A DNA stretch of 64,000 nucleotides from Lysobacter changpingensis (GCF_017308985.1 NZ_JADWPE010000003.1:310001-374000), one strand, 5' to 3'. Counted from the first letter of the stretch, positions 50,008 through 62,950 are shown. Made by a program: numbers and translations. Notes: generated from the sequence alone by a model not told the origin.

Positions 50008-50646
50008 TCAGCGGAACCGGAACGGCCCCGGGCGCCAGCCGGTATCGGAATACCGCCGCACCGGCCCGTAGCTGCTGCTTCCGCCAAAGCCCGTACCGAA
50101 CCCGCTGCCGAAGCCGCCACGGAAATCGCGGTTGCGCCGGCGGTGCATCCGGTCCTGCAGTTCCTCGCGGCGGGATTCCAGCCAGTCCGCCCGCCCCACT
50201 CCGGCCGGGTCGAGCTTGCGCCGCTCGGCCTCGCGCTGGCGGAATTCGCAGAAGTCGTCGTAGGCCTCGAGTTCGTGCCGCAGCTCGCGCGCGCACAATT
50301 CGATCATGATCGCGTCGTCGATGAAGCCCAGCACCGGCACGTTGTCGGGGATCGCGTCTCCGGCCGACACGAAGTACGCCAGCGCGGAACGCACGTTCGC
50401 CGAATCCGCGTCCGACATCGCCCAGGCTTCGTCGCGCAACATCGCGATCAGCGAGTCCAGCGTCAGCAGGCGGTCCTTCACGAATTGCGGCGGATTGCTC
50501 TGCCCGGCCTTGAGCGCCAGCTGGGTGGCGGCTTCCACGACCTGGGCGTTGCTCTTGTCCGAGGCTTCCTTGCGCGCGGCTTCGACCACGCCGGCGAAAT
50601 GCTGCAGGTCCTCGTCCGAAAGGTCGATGTTGATCGTCAACGGCAT
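50008..50646 (-). CDS. DUF1232 (YkvA-type) protein
   Basis: A 212-residue protein. The middle has the DUF1232 pattern RSALAYFVSAGDAIPDNVPVLGFIDDAIMIELC, a stretch of conserved Asp, Pro and hydrophobic residues. The N-terminus (MPLTINIDLSDEDLQHFAGVVEAARKE) is probably helical. The C-terminal 45 residues are Arg/Gly/Phe-rich (RNRDFRGGFGSGFGTGFGG), low complexity. YkvA relatives have no assigned biochemical function. It stands alone on the minus strand between prfB and the response regulators. Confidence 0.75.
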   Translation of the reverse strand: MPLTINIDLSDEDLQHFAGVVEAARKEASDKSNAQVVEAATQLALKAGQSNPPQFVKDRLLTLDSLIAMLRDEAWAMSDADSANVRSALAYFVSAGDAIPDNVPVLGFIDDAIMIELCARELRHELEAYDDFCEFRQREAERRKLDPAGVGRADWLESRREELQDRMHRRRNRDFRGGFGSGFGTGFGGSSSYGPVRRYSDTGWRPGPFRFR

Positions 50647-50967
50647 GGCACGGACTCCCGGAGCAGGGGAAGGGCCGTTCAGCCTAGGTGCGGAGATGTT
50701 CTGGCGGCGTCAAGCCGGGACAACCGGAGGCCGGTCCGCCTGCTCCCGGCGGCCGGCGCTGAACGAAACCGCCGACCGCGACTTCCCTCAGATTCGTCTG
50801 GTCGGAAGCTGCCGCCCGGCCCGATAGCCTACGCACTCGCCCGCACACATGCGCCGCCCATCCGCGTTCCCCATGAAAGCCTTCGTGCCATTCGCACTGC
50901 TTCCGTCGACTTTCGCGCGTTCCGTGCGCGGCGGCGCGGTGTCATGGGATGAGTTGGGCTCGCCGGA
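50647..50967. other. Intergenic region without a supported gene
   Basis: About 320 bases upstream of the DUF1232 gene. A plus-strand frame from 50849 begins MRRPSAFPMKAFVPFALLP, faintly signal-peptide-like, but it runs on as the antisense of the response regulator and has no ribosome site. I see nothing else. Confidence 0.5.
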
Positions 50968-51588
50968 TCAGGAACGCGGCGCGCGCGATCCGGTGCGCGG
51001 CGCGAAGCCGACATCCGGATGCCGGAACGTTCCGTCTCCGGTTGCGTTCGCGTGCCGCTCGACGAACGAGAGCGGAATGCGCAGCAGCGCGGCGATGTCT
51101 TCGGGCGATCGGCCGCGTTCGACCATCTGCGCGATCTCGCGACCGAGCACCGGGTCGTCCATGTGGCCGGCGTACTGGTCCATCGCTTCGGTGAAGCCGG
51201 GACTCACGACGACCTCGCCCTGCGAGACCGCCTGGAGCGCGGCGTGCAGTTCCAGCGACGGCGCCGCCTTGTCGATCAGGCCGCGCACGCCCTCGGCGAG
51301 CAGTGCGCGCAGCAGCACGCCGTTCGACATCGTGGTCAGCATGATCACGGGCAATCCCGGCCACTGCGTCCGGACGCGATGAATCATCTCGATGCCATCG
51401 ACCTGCGCGTCGACCGGCATCGCGTAATCGCACACCAGCAGATCGCAGGGAAGCTCGTGGAGTGCGGCGAACAACTCGTCGGGCGAACGCGCGCGGGCGA
51501 CCACCGTGGCGCCCGTGCCCGCGACCGTCGCACTGACGGACGCGAGCACCGGCAGGTGATCGTCCGCGATTACGACACGTGTCTGCAT
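50968..51588 (-). CDS. Response regulator, RcsB/NarL-like with degenerate HTH
   Basis: A 206-residue regulator. The receiver (1-120) has the acidic pair in VVIADDH, the acceptor Asp in LLVCDYAMP and Thr in MLTTMSN, with Lys in LIDKAAP. The insert DAQVDGIEMIHRV gives it the RcsB-like shape. The C-terminal part (REIAQMVERGRSPEDIAALLRIPLSFVERHA) is a weakened LuxR-type helix-turn-helix. The ending GTFRHPDVGFAPRTGSRAPRS is unusual. It is 110 bases downstream of the second regulator on the same strand and may be its paralogue. Confidence 0.8.
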   Translation of the reverse strand: MQTRVVIADDHLPVLASVSATVAGTGATVVARARSPDELFAALHELPCDLLVCDYAMPVDAQVDGIEMIHRVRTQWPGLPVIMLTTMSNGVLLRALLAEGVRGLIDKAAPSLELHAALQAVSQGEVVVSPGFTEAMDQYAGHMDDPVLGREIAQMVERGRSPEDIAALLRIPLSFVERHANATGDGTFRHPDVGFAPRTGSRAPRS

Positions 51589-51698
51589 GGTCCGGCTGCT
51601 CCTGCGATGGTCGCGGCAGTGTGCGCCCGGGCGGCCGGCCGGACCATCGGACTGATCCGGATCTTCGCCTCGGGGGCAGGCCGCTTCAGGCCAGGCTT

Positions 51699-52325
51699 TC
51701 AGGCCAGGCCGTTCTCCCGCGCGTACGCATACAGCTCGGCCTCGTTCTCCAGCCCGAGCTTGCGCATGGCATCGATCTTCTGCCGACTGATGGTCTTCAG
51801 GCTGCGGTCCAACTGCTGGGCGATCTCTGTTACCGTCAATCCCGACGCCAGCAGGCGGATGATCTCGGCTTCACGCGCGCTTAACGTGCCGCGTCCGCGC
51901 CGCTTGCCAATGGCGTCCAGCTGCCGTCGCAGGCCGGGCGAGATGAACACGCGACGGTTGGCCGCCGACTTCACGGCCATCGGGAGGATTTCCATGTCCT
52001 CGGTCTTCTCCACCACGCCCAGCACCGCCGCGCGCAGCAGCGAGTCCAGGATGCCCACGTTCCCGATCATCGTCATCACGACGATCGGCAGCAGCGGATG
52101 GCGTTCGCGCAGCTGCCGGATCATCTCCGCGCCATCGGGCGAGGCGCTGTTGGGCATGGCGAAATCGGTGACCACGACGTCGCACGGCGTGTTTTCGAGG
52201 GCGGCCAGCAGTTCGTCGCTGGAGCGGGCTTCTCCCACCACGGCGATTCCACTGGCTTCCAGGATCACCCTCGCACCGCGAAGGACGACCGGATGATCGT
52301 CGGCCAGAAACACGCGCAGGTTCAT
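51699..52325 (-). CDS. Response regulator, NarL/RcsB family, partner of the BvgS-like kinase
   Basis: A 208-residue regulator: receiver (about 1-125) with VFLADDHPVVLRGARVIL, acceptor in DVVVTDFAMPNS, MTMIGN and VEKTEDM; then a full LuxR HTH, GTLSAREAEIIRLLASGLTV followed by TEIAQQLDRSLKTISRQKID. It resembles BvgA/EvgA/RcsB. It is divergent from the kinase gene with 72 bases between them, so it is probably controlled together with it. The ATG at 52325 gives the normal N-terminus MNLRVFLADDHPVV. Confidence 0.86.
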   Translation of the reverse strand: MNLRVFLADDHPVVLRGARVILEASGIAVVGEARSSDELLAALENTPCDVVVTDFAMPNSASPDGAEMIRQLRERHPLLPIVVMTMIGNVGILDSLLRAAVLGVVEKTEDMEILPMAVKSAANRRVFISPGLRRQLDAIGKRRGRGTLSAREAEIIRLLASGLTVTEIAQQLDRSLKTISRQKIDAMRKLGLENEAELYAYARENGLA

Positions 52326-52382
52326 ACAGGATCGCCCGCCAGAAGAGGTTGCTTTCGGCGGATAGGATATCCCCGTACCTTC

Positions 52383-52400
52383 GTGCATGCACCGTGCATG
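52383..52400. promoter_or_regulatory. GTGCATGCAC palindrome and direct repeat at the kinase start
   Basis: GTGCATGCAC (a perfect 10-base palindrome, 52383-52392) is followed one base later by GTGCATG overlapping the kinase start codon. It lies in the 72-base divergent gap, so it could be a regulator site. No consensus is recognised. Confidence 0.35.
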
Positions 52401-55400
52401 AGGTTCCGTCGTTTCGCATGCCTGCTGCTGTTTTTCGTGGCGGCGCTCGCGCACGCGGCGACGATCGAACTCACCGGCGAGGAGCGCGAATGGCTGCGCG
52501 CGCATCCGACGATCACCGTCGCCACGTATGCCGGCGGCTGGCCGCCGTTCGAACGTTACGAGAACGCAACGCTCAGCGGTCTCGGCCCCGCCTACCTCGA
52601 CGATGTCGCGCGCCAACTCGGCGTGCGCATCGCGGTGCGCCCGTATCCCTCGTGGGACGAAGCCTTCAAGGGCGGTTGCCGTCGCGAAGTCGACGTGCTG
52701 ATGAACGTCTCGCTGGTGCCGGAGCTCACGCCCTGCCTGGTGTTCACGACTTCGTACATCGAGGCCGTTCCAGTGGCGGTGGGCTTGGCCAGCCGCAACG
52801 ATCTGCTCGCACCCGACCGCTTCGCGTCGGCGCGCATCGTGGTCAATCGCGGCGCAGCGGTGGAACGCGCGGTGCGAGCACAATTTCCCGATGCGCGGAT
52901 CATCGCGACAACCGCCATCGGTGAGGCATTCGACGCGATAACGAAGGGCGATGCCGACGTCTTCATCGGCAATCCGTACGTCGTGCGAACCGCACTGGCG
53001 ACCGGCACGTGGCCGGCCCTGGCGGTGCTCGCACCGGTCGACCTGCCGTCGGATACCTTGCACTTCGCCGTTCCGGACGACCGCAAACCGCTGGCGAGCG
53101 CGATCGACAAGGCGCTCGCCCGCATCACGCCGCAGCAACGTGCGGCTTACGAGCGCCGGTGGCTCGGCGCTTCGTCCTCGCCGATCCCGCGCGCGGGAGG
53201 CGTGCCGCTCACGCGCGACGAGGAACTCTGGCTCGAACGCATTCCGCCGCCGCGCATCGGGTACGCACACGATTGGGAGCCGGTCAGTTTCACCGGCGCC
53301 GACGGGCGCATCAGCGGAATCGCCGCCGAATACCTGCAGATGATGCAAGCGCGGCTGGGACTCAAGCTGGGACGGGTATCCTCGGGTTACATCGAAGACC
53401 TGCGCGGCATGATGGCTCGTGGCCAGGTCGATCTCGTCCCGATACCGGCAAGCGCGCCGGTCGGTTCCGATTGGGTGCGCACCTCGGCGTTCACGCGGGT
53501 CAGCGTCGTGATCGTCATGCGCGCCAGCTCGCACGCGATCAGCGGACTGGATGACCTGGACGGCAAGCGCATCACCCTCGTGGGGCCGGCTCGTGCCGCC
53601 AGGGTCAAGGCCGAGATACCCGGCGCCGTGATCATGCCGGTGACCAGCATCTCCGAGGGATTGCGGGCGGTGGAACGGGGCGACGCGGATGCGTATGTGG
53701 GTGACATGATGTCGGCGGACCGCCCGCTCCGGCGCGGCGAGTACCCGACGCTCCGCCTCGCGGCGCCCGCCGGATTCGACGAAGACCTGGTGTTCGGCGT
53801 GCGTGGCGAGTACCAGCCGCTGGTGCCGCTGATCAACCGCATGCTCGGTGCACTGACCCCTGAAGAACGGCAACGCATCCGCTCGGGCTGGCTGGAAGTG
53901 CAGGTTTCCAGTGGCGTGAAATGGCGCACGGTCGCGATCGGTGGCGGCCTTGCCGCCTTGCTGGTGGCGGTGCTCGCCTTCGCCTACCTGCGCACGCGCA
54001 CGGAAATCCGCCGTCGCGAGAAGAGCGACAGCCTGATGCGCGATCTCACGCGCAACCTGCCCGGCGTGATCTTCAGGATCACGCGCGATCCGCAAGGCAA
54101 CTACGCCCTGCCCTTCGTCGCAGGCAACACGCGCGCATTGTTCGGACTGGACCACGACGAACTCGTTTCCAGGCCCCAGCCGGGAGTCGAGGGCTGCATA
54201 GACGAGCATGATCGCGAGCGATTGCGCCTTGCGCTCGAGACATCGACCGCGGAGCTGACCCCCATCGAGATGGATTTCCGCACGATCTCGCCCGCGCCGG
54301 AACGCTGGATCCGCGTGAGCGCGGTCGCGCATCGCCGCGACGATGGTCTGGTGCACTGGAGCGGATACTGGGTCGACGTGACCGCGTCGCATCGTCAATC
54401 CGAAGCGCTGGAGGCTGCAAGGACATCGGCTGAAACCGCCGCCACCGCGCGCGCGAACTTCCTCGCCGCGATGAGCCACGAGATCCGCACGCCGATGGCC
54501 GGCATCGCCGGCATCATCGAGATCCTCTCGCGCAGCGACATCAACGACGACCAGCGCCATCTCCTCGGCCTGGTGCAGGACTACGCGATGGCATTACGCA
54601 CGATCCTGGACGACGTGCTCGACCTGTCGCGCATCGAAGCCGGTCGCCTGGAACTGGAGCCGGTCGAAACCGACCTGCGCGTGCTGCTGTCCAATTCGAT
54701 CGAGCTGGTGCTGGACCTGTGCCGGCGCAAGAACCTGCGCTGCGCCTGCCACATCGATCCGGCGCTGGCGGCACTGGTGGTCGCCGATCCGACGCGGCTT
54801 CGCCAGATCCTGCTCAACCTGCTCAGCAATGCGATCAAGTTCACCGGCAGCGGGTACGTGGCCGTTTCGTTGCAGGTACTCGAAGCGACCGACCAGACGC
54901 AGACCTGGTGCATGGCCGTGACCGACTCGGGCATCGGGATCGCGCCCGCCGAACAGGCCAAGCTGTTCCATGCCTTCACCCAGGCGCAGACGAGCACGTC
55001 GCGAACCTACGGCGGCAGCGGCCTGGGCCTGGCGATCTGCCGGCGGCTGGCCGAACTGATGCGGGCCACGCTGGACATGGAAAGCACGCCCGGGACGGGC
55101 ACGCGAGTGTGGCTGGTGCTCACCACGCCGATCGCGCCGGGCAGCACCGTCGATCCGGCGCTGGCGGGGCGCAGCGTGGTCGTGCGCAGTCGCGATCACG
55201 ATGTCGCGGATTCGCTGGAGGCCATCCTGCGCTCGTTCGGCACCGAGGTCGTATCCGATGCCACGCGCGCGGATCTGCTGCTTTCCGACGAACCGCCGCC
55301 CGCCGGAGCATCCACGCGCTTCGTGCCGCTGCTGGCCGACGGCCCCGATGTGCCGCGCACTGCGATCGTGACCGAGCCGCTGCTACCCACGCACGTGCGT

Positions 55401-56324
55401 CGCGCCTGCGTGCTGGCGCTGGACGATGCGGTTCCGCGCACGACCGCCCCCACGGCGCCTAAGGCCTCGCACGCCGGGCACATCCTCGTTGCCGAGGATC
55501 ATTCGACCAACCAGCTGCTCGTGCAGCGCCAGCTCGACGAACTGGGCTATCGCTGCCGCGTGGTGTCCAGCGGCGAGCAGGCGCTCGCGGCGCTGGCCGA
55601 AGACCGTTTCGACCTGCTCATCACCGACCTGCAGATGCCGGGCATGAACGGCTTCGAGCTCGCGCGTGCGATCCGCACCGGCGAAGCGGCTGAAGGACGA
55701 AAGCGCCTGCCGATCCTCGCCCTGAGCGCGGGCGTGATGTCGGAAGACGAGGCGCGCTGCCGCGAAGCCGGCATGGACGGCCATCTGCGCAAGCCGATCG
55801 GCCTGGACGAAATGATGAAACAGCTGGAGCTCTGGCTACCCCCCGACGACACCATGACCACCCGGCCACCCGACACCACATCGCCCGCGGCAACCGATTC
55901 GCCGCACGACGACGTGCTGGATACGGCCAGCCCGTCGCAGTCCACCGAACCCGCGCTGGAGCCGCTCGACCTGGCGATGCTGACGCGGAGCTTCGGCTCG
56001 CGGGAAACCGTCCGGCTGGTCGCCGAGGACCTGCTTGCGAACCTGCCCGACGACCTCGCCGACCTGCGGCGTTCCGAGGAAGACGGCGATGCGGTGCGCA
56101 TGGGCCGCGCGCTGCATCGCATCACCGGCGCGCTGGGAACGTTCGGCTATCGCAACCTCGCGGCCGACCTGCGCGTCGCCACGCGCACCGCGGAAGCGGG
56201 GACGCTGGTATCCCCGGATGAAATCGCGCGGCTGCTCCGGCGCGTCGACGGCACGCTGTTCGAACTCGGGCAGTTCGTGACCACGCACAAGGCCGACGCC
56301 GACGAATCGTCGACGTCGCCGTGA
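52398..56324 (+). CDS. BvgS/EvgS-type hybrid sensor kinase
   Basis: A 1308-residue unorthodox kinase. Signal peptide (to about residue 22), two periplasmic solute-binding (Venus flytrap) domains (about 30-265 and 275-500, each starting with a pattern like LRAHPTITVATYAGGWPPFE), one membrane helix (AIGGGLAALLVAVLAFAYLR), a PAS-type domain (about 550-680), HisKA with H694 in AMSHEIRTPMAG, HATPase, receiver with D1077 in LLITDLQMPGMNGFE and HPt with H1240 in RALHRITGALGTFG. BvgS/EvgS kinases sense conditions in the periplasm and pass phosphate His-Asp-His-Asp. The signal is unknown. Confidence 0.9.
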   Translation: MRFRRFACLLLFFVAALAHAATIELTGEEREWLRAHPTITVATYAGGWPPFERYENATLSGLGPAYLDDVARQLGVRIAVRPYPSWDEAFKGGCRREVDVLMNVSLVPELTPCLVFTTSYIEAVPVAVGLASRNDLLAPDRFASARIVVNRGAAVERAVRAQFPDARIIATTAIGEAFDAITKGDADVFIGNPYVVRTALATGTWPALAVLAPVDLPSDTLHFAVPDDRKPLASAIDKALARITPQQRAAYERRWLGASSSPIPRAGGVPLTRDEELWLERIPPPRIGYAHDWEPVSFTGADGRISGIAAEYLQMMQARLGLKLGRVSSGYIEDLRGMMARGQVDLVPIPASAPVGSDWVRTSAFTRVSVVIVMRASSHAISGLDDLDGKRITLVGPARAARVKAEIPGAVIMPVTSISEGLRAVERGDADAYVGDMMSADRPLRRGEYPTLRLAAPAGFDEDLVFGVRGEYQPLVPLINRMLGALTPEERQRIRSGWLEVQVSSGVKWRTVAIGGGLAALLVAVLAFAYLRTRTEIRRREKSDSLMRDLTRNLPGVIFRITRDPQGNYALPFVAGNTRALFGLDHDELVSRPQPGVEGCIDEHDRERLRLALETSTAELTPIEMDFRTISPAPERWIRVSAVAHRRDDGLVHWSGYWVDVTASHRQSEALEAARTSAETAATARANFLAAMSHEIRTPMAGIAGIIEILSRSDINDDQRHLLGLVQDYAMALRTILDDVLDLSRIEAGRLELEPVETDLRVLLSNSIELVLDLCRRKNLRCACHIDPALAALVVADPTRLRQILLNLLSNAIKFTGSGYVAVSLQVLEATDQTQTWCMAVTDSGIGIAPAEQAKLFHAFTQAQTSTSRTYGGSGLGLAICRRLAELMRATLDMESTPGTGTRVWLVLTTPIAPGSTVDPALAGRSVVVRSRDHDVADSLEAILRSFGTEVVSDATRADLLLSDEPPPAGASTRFVPLLADGPDVPRTAIVTEPLLPTHVRRACVLALDDAVPRTTAPTAPKASHAGHILVAEDHSTNQLLVQRQLDELGYRCRVVSSGEQALAALAEDRFDLLITDLQMPGMNGFELARAIRTGEAAEGRKRLPILALSAGVMSEDEARCREAGMDGHLRKPIGLDEMMKQLELWLPPDDTMTTRPPDTTSPAATDSPHDDVLDTASPSQSTEPALEPLDLAMLTRSFGSRETVRLVAEDLLANLPDDLADLRRSEEDGDAVRMGRALHRITGALGTFGYRNLAADLRVATRTAEAGTLVSPDEIARLLRRVDGTLFELGQFVTTHKADADESSTSP

Positions 56325-58052
56325 TCACGCGACTTCAGCCACCGCTTCGCGGTGCACGACGACCAGTTGCACAGCCTCGCCGCCGCGGTAATCGTCGGCT
56401 TCCAGGCGGAACGCGATGCGCACGCGCGGCGGTGGCGCCAGTCCGCCCCAGCCGCCGAACTCGATCGCGTTGAGCCGGCGTCCGGCCAGGCCGAGTTCGA
56501 GTTTCAGATGCCGTTCGCCGACGACGCGCCAGCCGAGCACGTCGAACTCGCCATCGAATTGCGGCTCGGCGAAGCCCTGCCCCCACGGACCGCCATCGCG
56601 CAACGCTTCGGCGCTGGCGCGGCAGAACTCGTCGGCGTGCAGTTCTCCGTCGCTGAGCAGCTCCGCCTGCAGCAGTTCGGGCGTGAGCAGCGCGGCGGCA
56701 CAGTCGCCGAACGCCTGCGCGAACGCGGCGAACTGGTCCGCACGCAGCGACAACCCCGCCGCCATCGCGTGGCCGCCGAAGCGTTCGATCAGCTGCGGAT
56801 GGCGTGCGTGCACGTCGGCGAGCGCGTCGCGGATGTGGAAGCCGGGGATCGAACGCGCCGAGCCACGCAGGGCATCGCTGCCCGGCTCGGCCGGTGCGAA
56901 CGCGATGACCGGCCGGTGCAGCCGTTCCTTCATCTTCGACGCGACCAGGCCCACGACGCCCGGATGCCATTCTGCATCGAACAGGCAGATCGCCGCCGGC
57001 ACCGCCGCATCGTTCATCGCCACGCGTGTGAGCGCGCGCTCGGCGTCGTCGGTCATCTGCTGCTGCACGGCCCGGCGCTCGCTGTTGATCTCGTTGAGCG
57101 TGGCGGCGATGTCTCGCGCGCGTGCGAGGTCGTCGGTGAGCAGGCATTCGATGCCGAGCGCCATGTCTTCCAGCCGCCCCGCCGCATTGAGGCGCGGGCC
57201 GACGGCGTAGCCGATGTCGGTCGCGGTGAGCCGCGCGGCATCGCGCTGCGAGACTTCGATCAGCGCACGCAATCCGGCACAGCCCTGCCCCGCGCGGATC
57301 CGCCGCAGGCCGGCGGCGACGAGCGCACGGTTGTTCGCATCCAGTGGCACCACGTCGGCGACGGTGCCGACGGCGACGAGGTCCAGCAACACCTGCAGGT
57401 CGGGTTCCCTGCCGGCGAACGCACCGCGCTCGCGCAGGTGCCTGCGCAGCGCGAGCAGCACGTAGAACATCACGCCGACGCCGGCCAGGCACTTGCTCGG
57501 GAACGCGTCGCCGCGCAGGTTCGGATCGACGATGGCATCGGCCGGGGGCAGATGTTCGCCGGGCAGATGGTGATCGGTGACCAGCACCTGCCAGCCGCGC
57601 GCCTTCGCCGCGGCGATGCCGGCGTGGCAGGCGATGCCGTGGTCGACCGTGACCAGCAGGTCCGGTTGCAGCGCAGCGAGTTCCTCCACCAGCGCCGGCG
57701 AGAGACCGTAACCATGCACGATGCGGTTGGGCACCGCATGCGACACGCGTCGCGCACCGAGCATGCGCAGCCCGCGCACGCCGACCGCACAGGCGGTGGC
57801 GCCGTCGCAGTCGAAATCGCCGACGACGACGATGTGGCGGTCGTCATCGATGGCGCGCGCGAGCAGCGTCGTCGCCGCGTCCAGGCCGCCCAGCAGTTCC
57901 GGCGGGTGCAGGTGTGCGAGTCGCGGCTGCGCGAGCTCCAGCGAGGTCGCGCCGCGCGCGGCATACAGGCGGCGCAGCAGCGCGGGCATCGAATCGGGCC
58001 ATTGGCCCGGATCGACGCACTCGCGCCGACGCAGTCGCGCGACGGGCTTCAT
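56325..58052 (-). CDS. recJ: Single-stranded-DNA-specific exonuclease RecJ
   Basis: A 575-residue 5'-3' exonuclease of recombination and mismatch repair. DHH-family motifs: VVVGDFDCDGATACAVGVRGLR, LLVTVDHGIACHAG, VLVTDHHLPGEHLPPADAIVDPN, and the DHHA1 part LLDLVAVGTVADVVPLDANNR, with the C-terminal OB fold. The length matches typical RecJ. Its stop directly abuts the stop of the kinase gene with no spacer. Its start overlaps the stop of the RpfE-type gene by 4 bases (ATGA). Confidence 0.96.
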   Translation of the reverse strand: MKPVARLRRRECVDPGQWPDSMPALLRRLYAARGATSLELAQPRLAHLHPPELLGGLDAATTLLARAIDDDRHIVVVGDFDCDGATACAVGVRGLRMLGARRVSHAVPNRIVHGYGLSPALVEELAALQPDLLVTVDHGIACHAGIAAAKARGWQVLVTDHHLPGEHLPPADAIVDPNLRGDAFPSKCLAGVGVMFYVLLALRRHLRERGAFAGREPDLQVLLDLVAVGTVADVVPLDANNRALVAAGLRRIRAGQGCAGLRALIEVSQRDAARLTATDIGYAVGPRLNAAGRLEDMALGIECLLTDDLARARDIAATLNEINSERRAVQQQMTDDAERALTRVAMNDAAVPAAICLFDAEWHPGVVGLVASKMKERLHRPVIAFAPAEPGSDALRGSARSIPGFHIRDALADVHARHPQLIERFGGHAMAAGLSLRADQFAAFAQAFGDCAAALLTPELLQAELLSDGELHADEFCRASAEALRDGGPWGQGFAEPQFDGEFDVLGWRVVGERHLKLELGLAGRRLNAIEFGGWGGLAPPPRVRIAFRLEADDYRGGEAVQLVVVHREAVAEVA

Positions 58053-58993
58053 CCGGCGGCCATGGCGTTGACGAACGACGGCAGCGGACGGCGCCAGAAA
58101 CGCCAGCGCTGCGACCGCGCGAGATCGTAACGCGCGCCGTCGTCGAACTCGAACCGCAGCTGTTTCAGCGCGCCGTCGGCGACTGCTTCAAGCAACGGCG
58201 CGAACCAGTCGCGTTCGAGCAACGCGAGGTCGCGCGCGTCGCGCAGGTCGAACAGGTCGCTCCCCGCTTCGACGCGGCCATTCCAGGCGTCGGGTTTCGG
58301 CGCGACGTTCACGCCGGCCAGCACGGCCAGCGCGGTGAGGGTTTCGTCGTCGCTGGCGATGCGCGCGTAGTGCGACTGCACGCGATCGGGCAGCGCACCG
58401 GCGCCCCAGAACCACAGCGAATTCACCGGCGCCAGTCCGGTCGCGGCGCGCTGCGCATTGAGCGGATGATTGTGCAGCACGATCTGCGCCTCGCTGAGGA
58501 GCGCGCGCCAGCGGCGGCCTTCGGGGCCTTGCGGCAGTTCGTCGAACAGATCGGCGCCGAGCGCCTGCTCGGGCGCGGTGAAGGCCGGCAGCTTCGCGCC
58601 GGCCGGCAACCGCAGGTACCAGCGCGACGGCACCGGCGCGTCGATCGGGAAGCCGGCGTCGCCGAACAGCGGCTTGAGCGGTTTGAGGAGCGCGGCGGCG
58701 TCCTGCGCGGTCAGGCCCAGCGCCTGCCCATACGAGAGCAGGCGCGCGCCGTTGATGTCGGGCCGCACGTAGGCGGGATCCGCGCGGAGCCACGCGGATC
58801 CCACGGCATCGCCCGCGTCGCGCTGGCGCGCGGCCGCCGCCACGGGCCAGCCGCGTGGGAGCACGTCGAGGATGTTCGACAGCGCGTCGCCATTGCGGTC
58901 GCCGCGATCGCCGCGCGCGAGCGCGCGCCCCGTCGATGCGGACAGGCGCTGGCCACCGAAGCGTTCGCGCGGCGGCAGCAGCAGCGTGATCAT
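58049..58993 (-). CDS. rpfE: RpfE-type protein of the rpf/recJ region
   Basis: A 314-residue protein matching by position and style the RpfE gene between recJ and greA in Xanthomonas. It begins MITLLLPPRERFGGQRLSAS, then has a phosphoglycerate-mutase-like layout (NILDVLPRGWPVAAAARQRD, WLRADPAYVRPDINGARLLSYG, SLWFWGAGALPD). The catalytic histidines of true phosphoglycerate mutases are not clear. RpfE is a regulatory rpf gene of unknown biochemistry. Assignment rests mainly on gene order. It overlaps recJ by 4 bases and follows greA by 13 bases. Confidence 0.75.
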   Translation of the reverse strand: MITLLLPPRERFGGQRLSASTGRALARGDRGDRNGDALSNILDVLPRGWPVAAAARQRDAGDAVGSAWLRADPAYVRPDINGARLLSYGQALGLTAQDAAALLKPLKPLFGDAGFPIDAPVPSRWYLRLPAGAKLPAFTAPEQALGADLFDELPQGPEGRRWRALLSEAQIVLHNHPLNAQRAATGLAPVNSLWFWGAGALPDRVQSHYARIASDDETLTALAVLAGVNVAPKPDAWNGRVEAGSDLFDLRDARDLALLERDWFAPLLEAVADGALKQLRFEFDDGARYDLARSQRWRFWRRPLPSFVNAMAAG

Positions 58994-59006
58994 CGACGGG
59001 CGCGAA

Positions 59007-59483
59007 TCAGCCGGCGTAGCTGACGCCGACGATCTCGTACTCGCGGGTGCCGCCCGGGGCGTCGATGGTGATCGTGTCGCCTTCGTGCTTGCCGATCAGC
59101 GCGCGCGCCACCGGCGAGGAAATCGCGATCAGGCCCTGTTTGATGTCCGCTTCGAGGTCGCCGACGATCTGGTAACGCTTTTCCTCGTCGGTCTCGGTGT
59201 CGGCCAGGTCGACCGTCGCGCCGAAGACCACGCGCGAGCCGGCGTTGAGCGAGGACACGTCGATGACCTGCGCGTGCGACAGCTCGGCCTCGAGCTGCTT
59301 GATACGGCCTTCGATGAAGCCCTGTTGTTCGCGGGCGGCGTGGTACTCGGCGTTTTCCTTGAGGTCGCCGTGCGCGCGCGCTTCGGCGATCGCATTGATC
59401 ACCGCCGGGCGCTTGACCGACTTCAATTCTTCCAGCTCGGCGCGCAGACGCTGCGCGCCCTGAAGGGTAAGGGGTGCTCGCAT
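59007..59483 (-). CDS. greA: Transcription elongation factor GreA
   Basis: A 158-residue factor that stimulates RNA polymerase to cleave backtracked RNA. N-terminal coiled coil with [50 protein letters not shown], carrying the acidic tip D and E residues ([12 protein letters not shown]), then the globular domain with [24 protein letters not shown] and [20 protein letters not shown]. The length is normal. It lies between carB and the RpfE-type gene, the usual Xanthomonas order. Confidence 0.97.
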   Translation of the reverse strand: MRAPLTLQGAQRLRAELEELKSVKRPAVINAIAEARAHGDLKENAEYHAAREQQGFIEGRIKQLEAELSHAQVIDVSSLNAGSRVVFGATVDLADTETDEEKRYQIVGDLEADIKQGLIAISSPVARALIGKHEGDTITIDAPGGTREYEIVGVSYAG

Positions 59484-59593
59484 TGCTTGTTCTTCCTGTG
59501 CGCCGGGCGCGGGAGCCCGGCGGTTCCGTTAGGCGGATTCTGTCTCAGATGGGCGCCGGGGTGAACCCACCCGGCGCCGCAGGATGCGCTCGT

Positions 59594-59675
59594 GTAGCCC
59601 GGTAAGGCCGAAGGCCGCACCCGGGATTGCGTCACCGTGGCGGCCAACCCGGGTGTGCTGCGCTTACCCGGGCTG
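59594..59675. repeat. BIME-like pair of palindromes
   Basis: GTAGCCCGGTAAGGCCGAAG begins an arm that is matched in inverted form by GCGCTTACCCGGGCTGC near 59660-59676, with AACCCGGGTGTGC between. This facing pair is a common intergenic repeat in Xanthomonadaceae. It lies between carB and greA. Confidence 0.7.
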
Positions 59676-59693
59676 CCAGTGCGTGGATGCGAC

Positions 59694-62942
<3,249 letters not shown>

Positions 62943-62950
62943 GGGGGTCC

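Noticed and set aside
50849-51382. Plus-strand frame starting with a weak signal-like peptide (MKAFVPFALLP)
   Set aside because: Most of it is antisense to the response regulator, and there is no ribosome-binding site.
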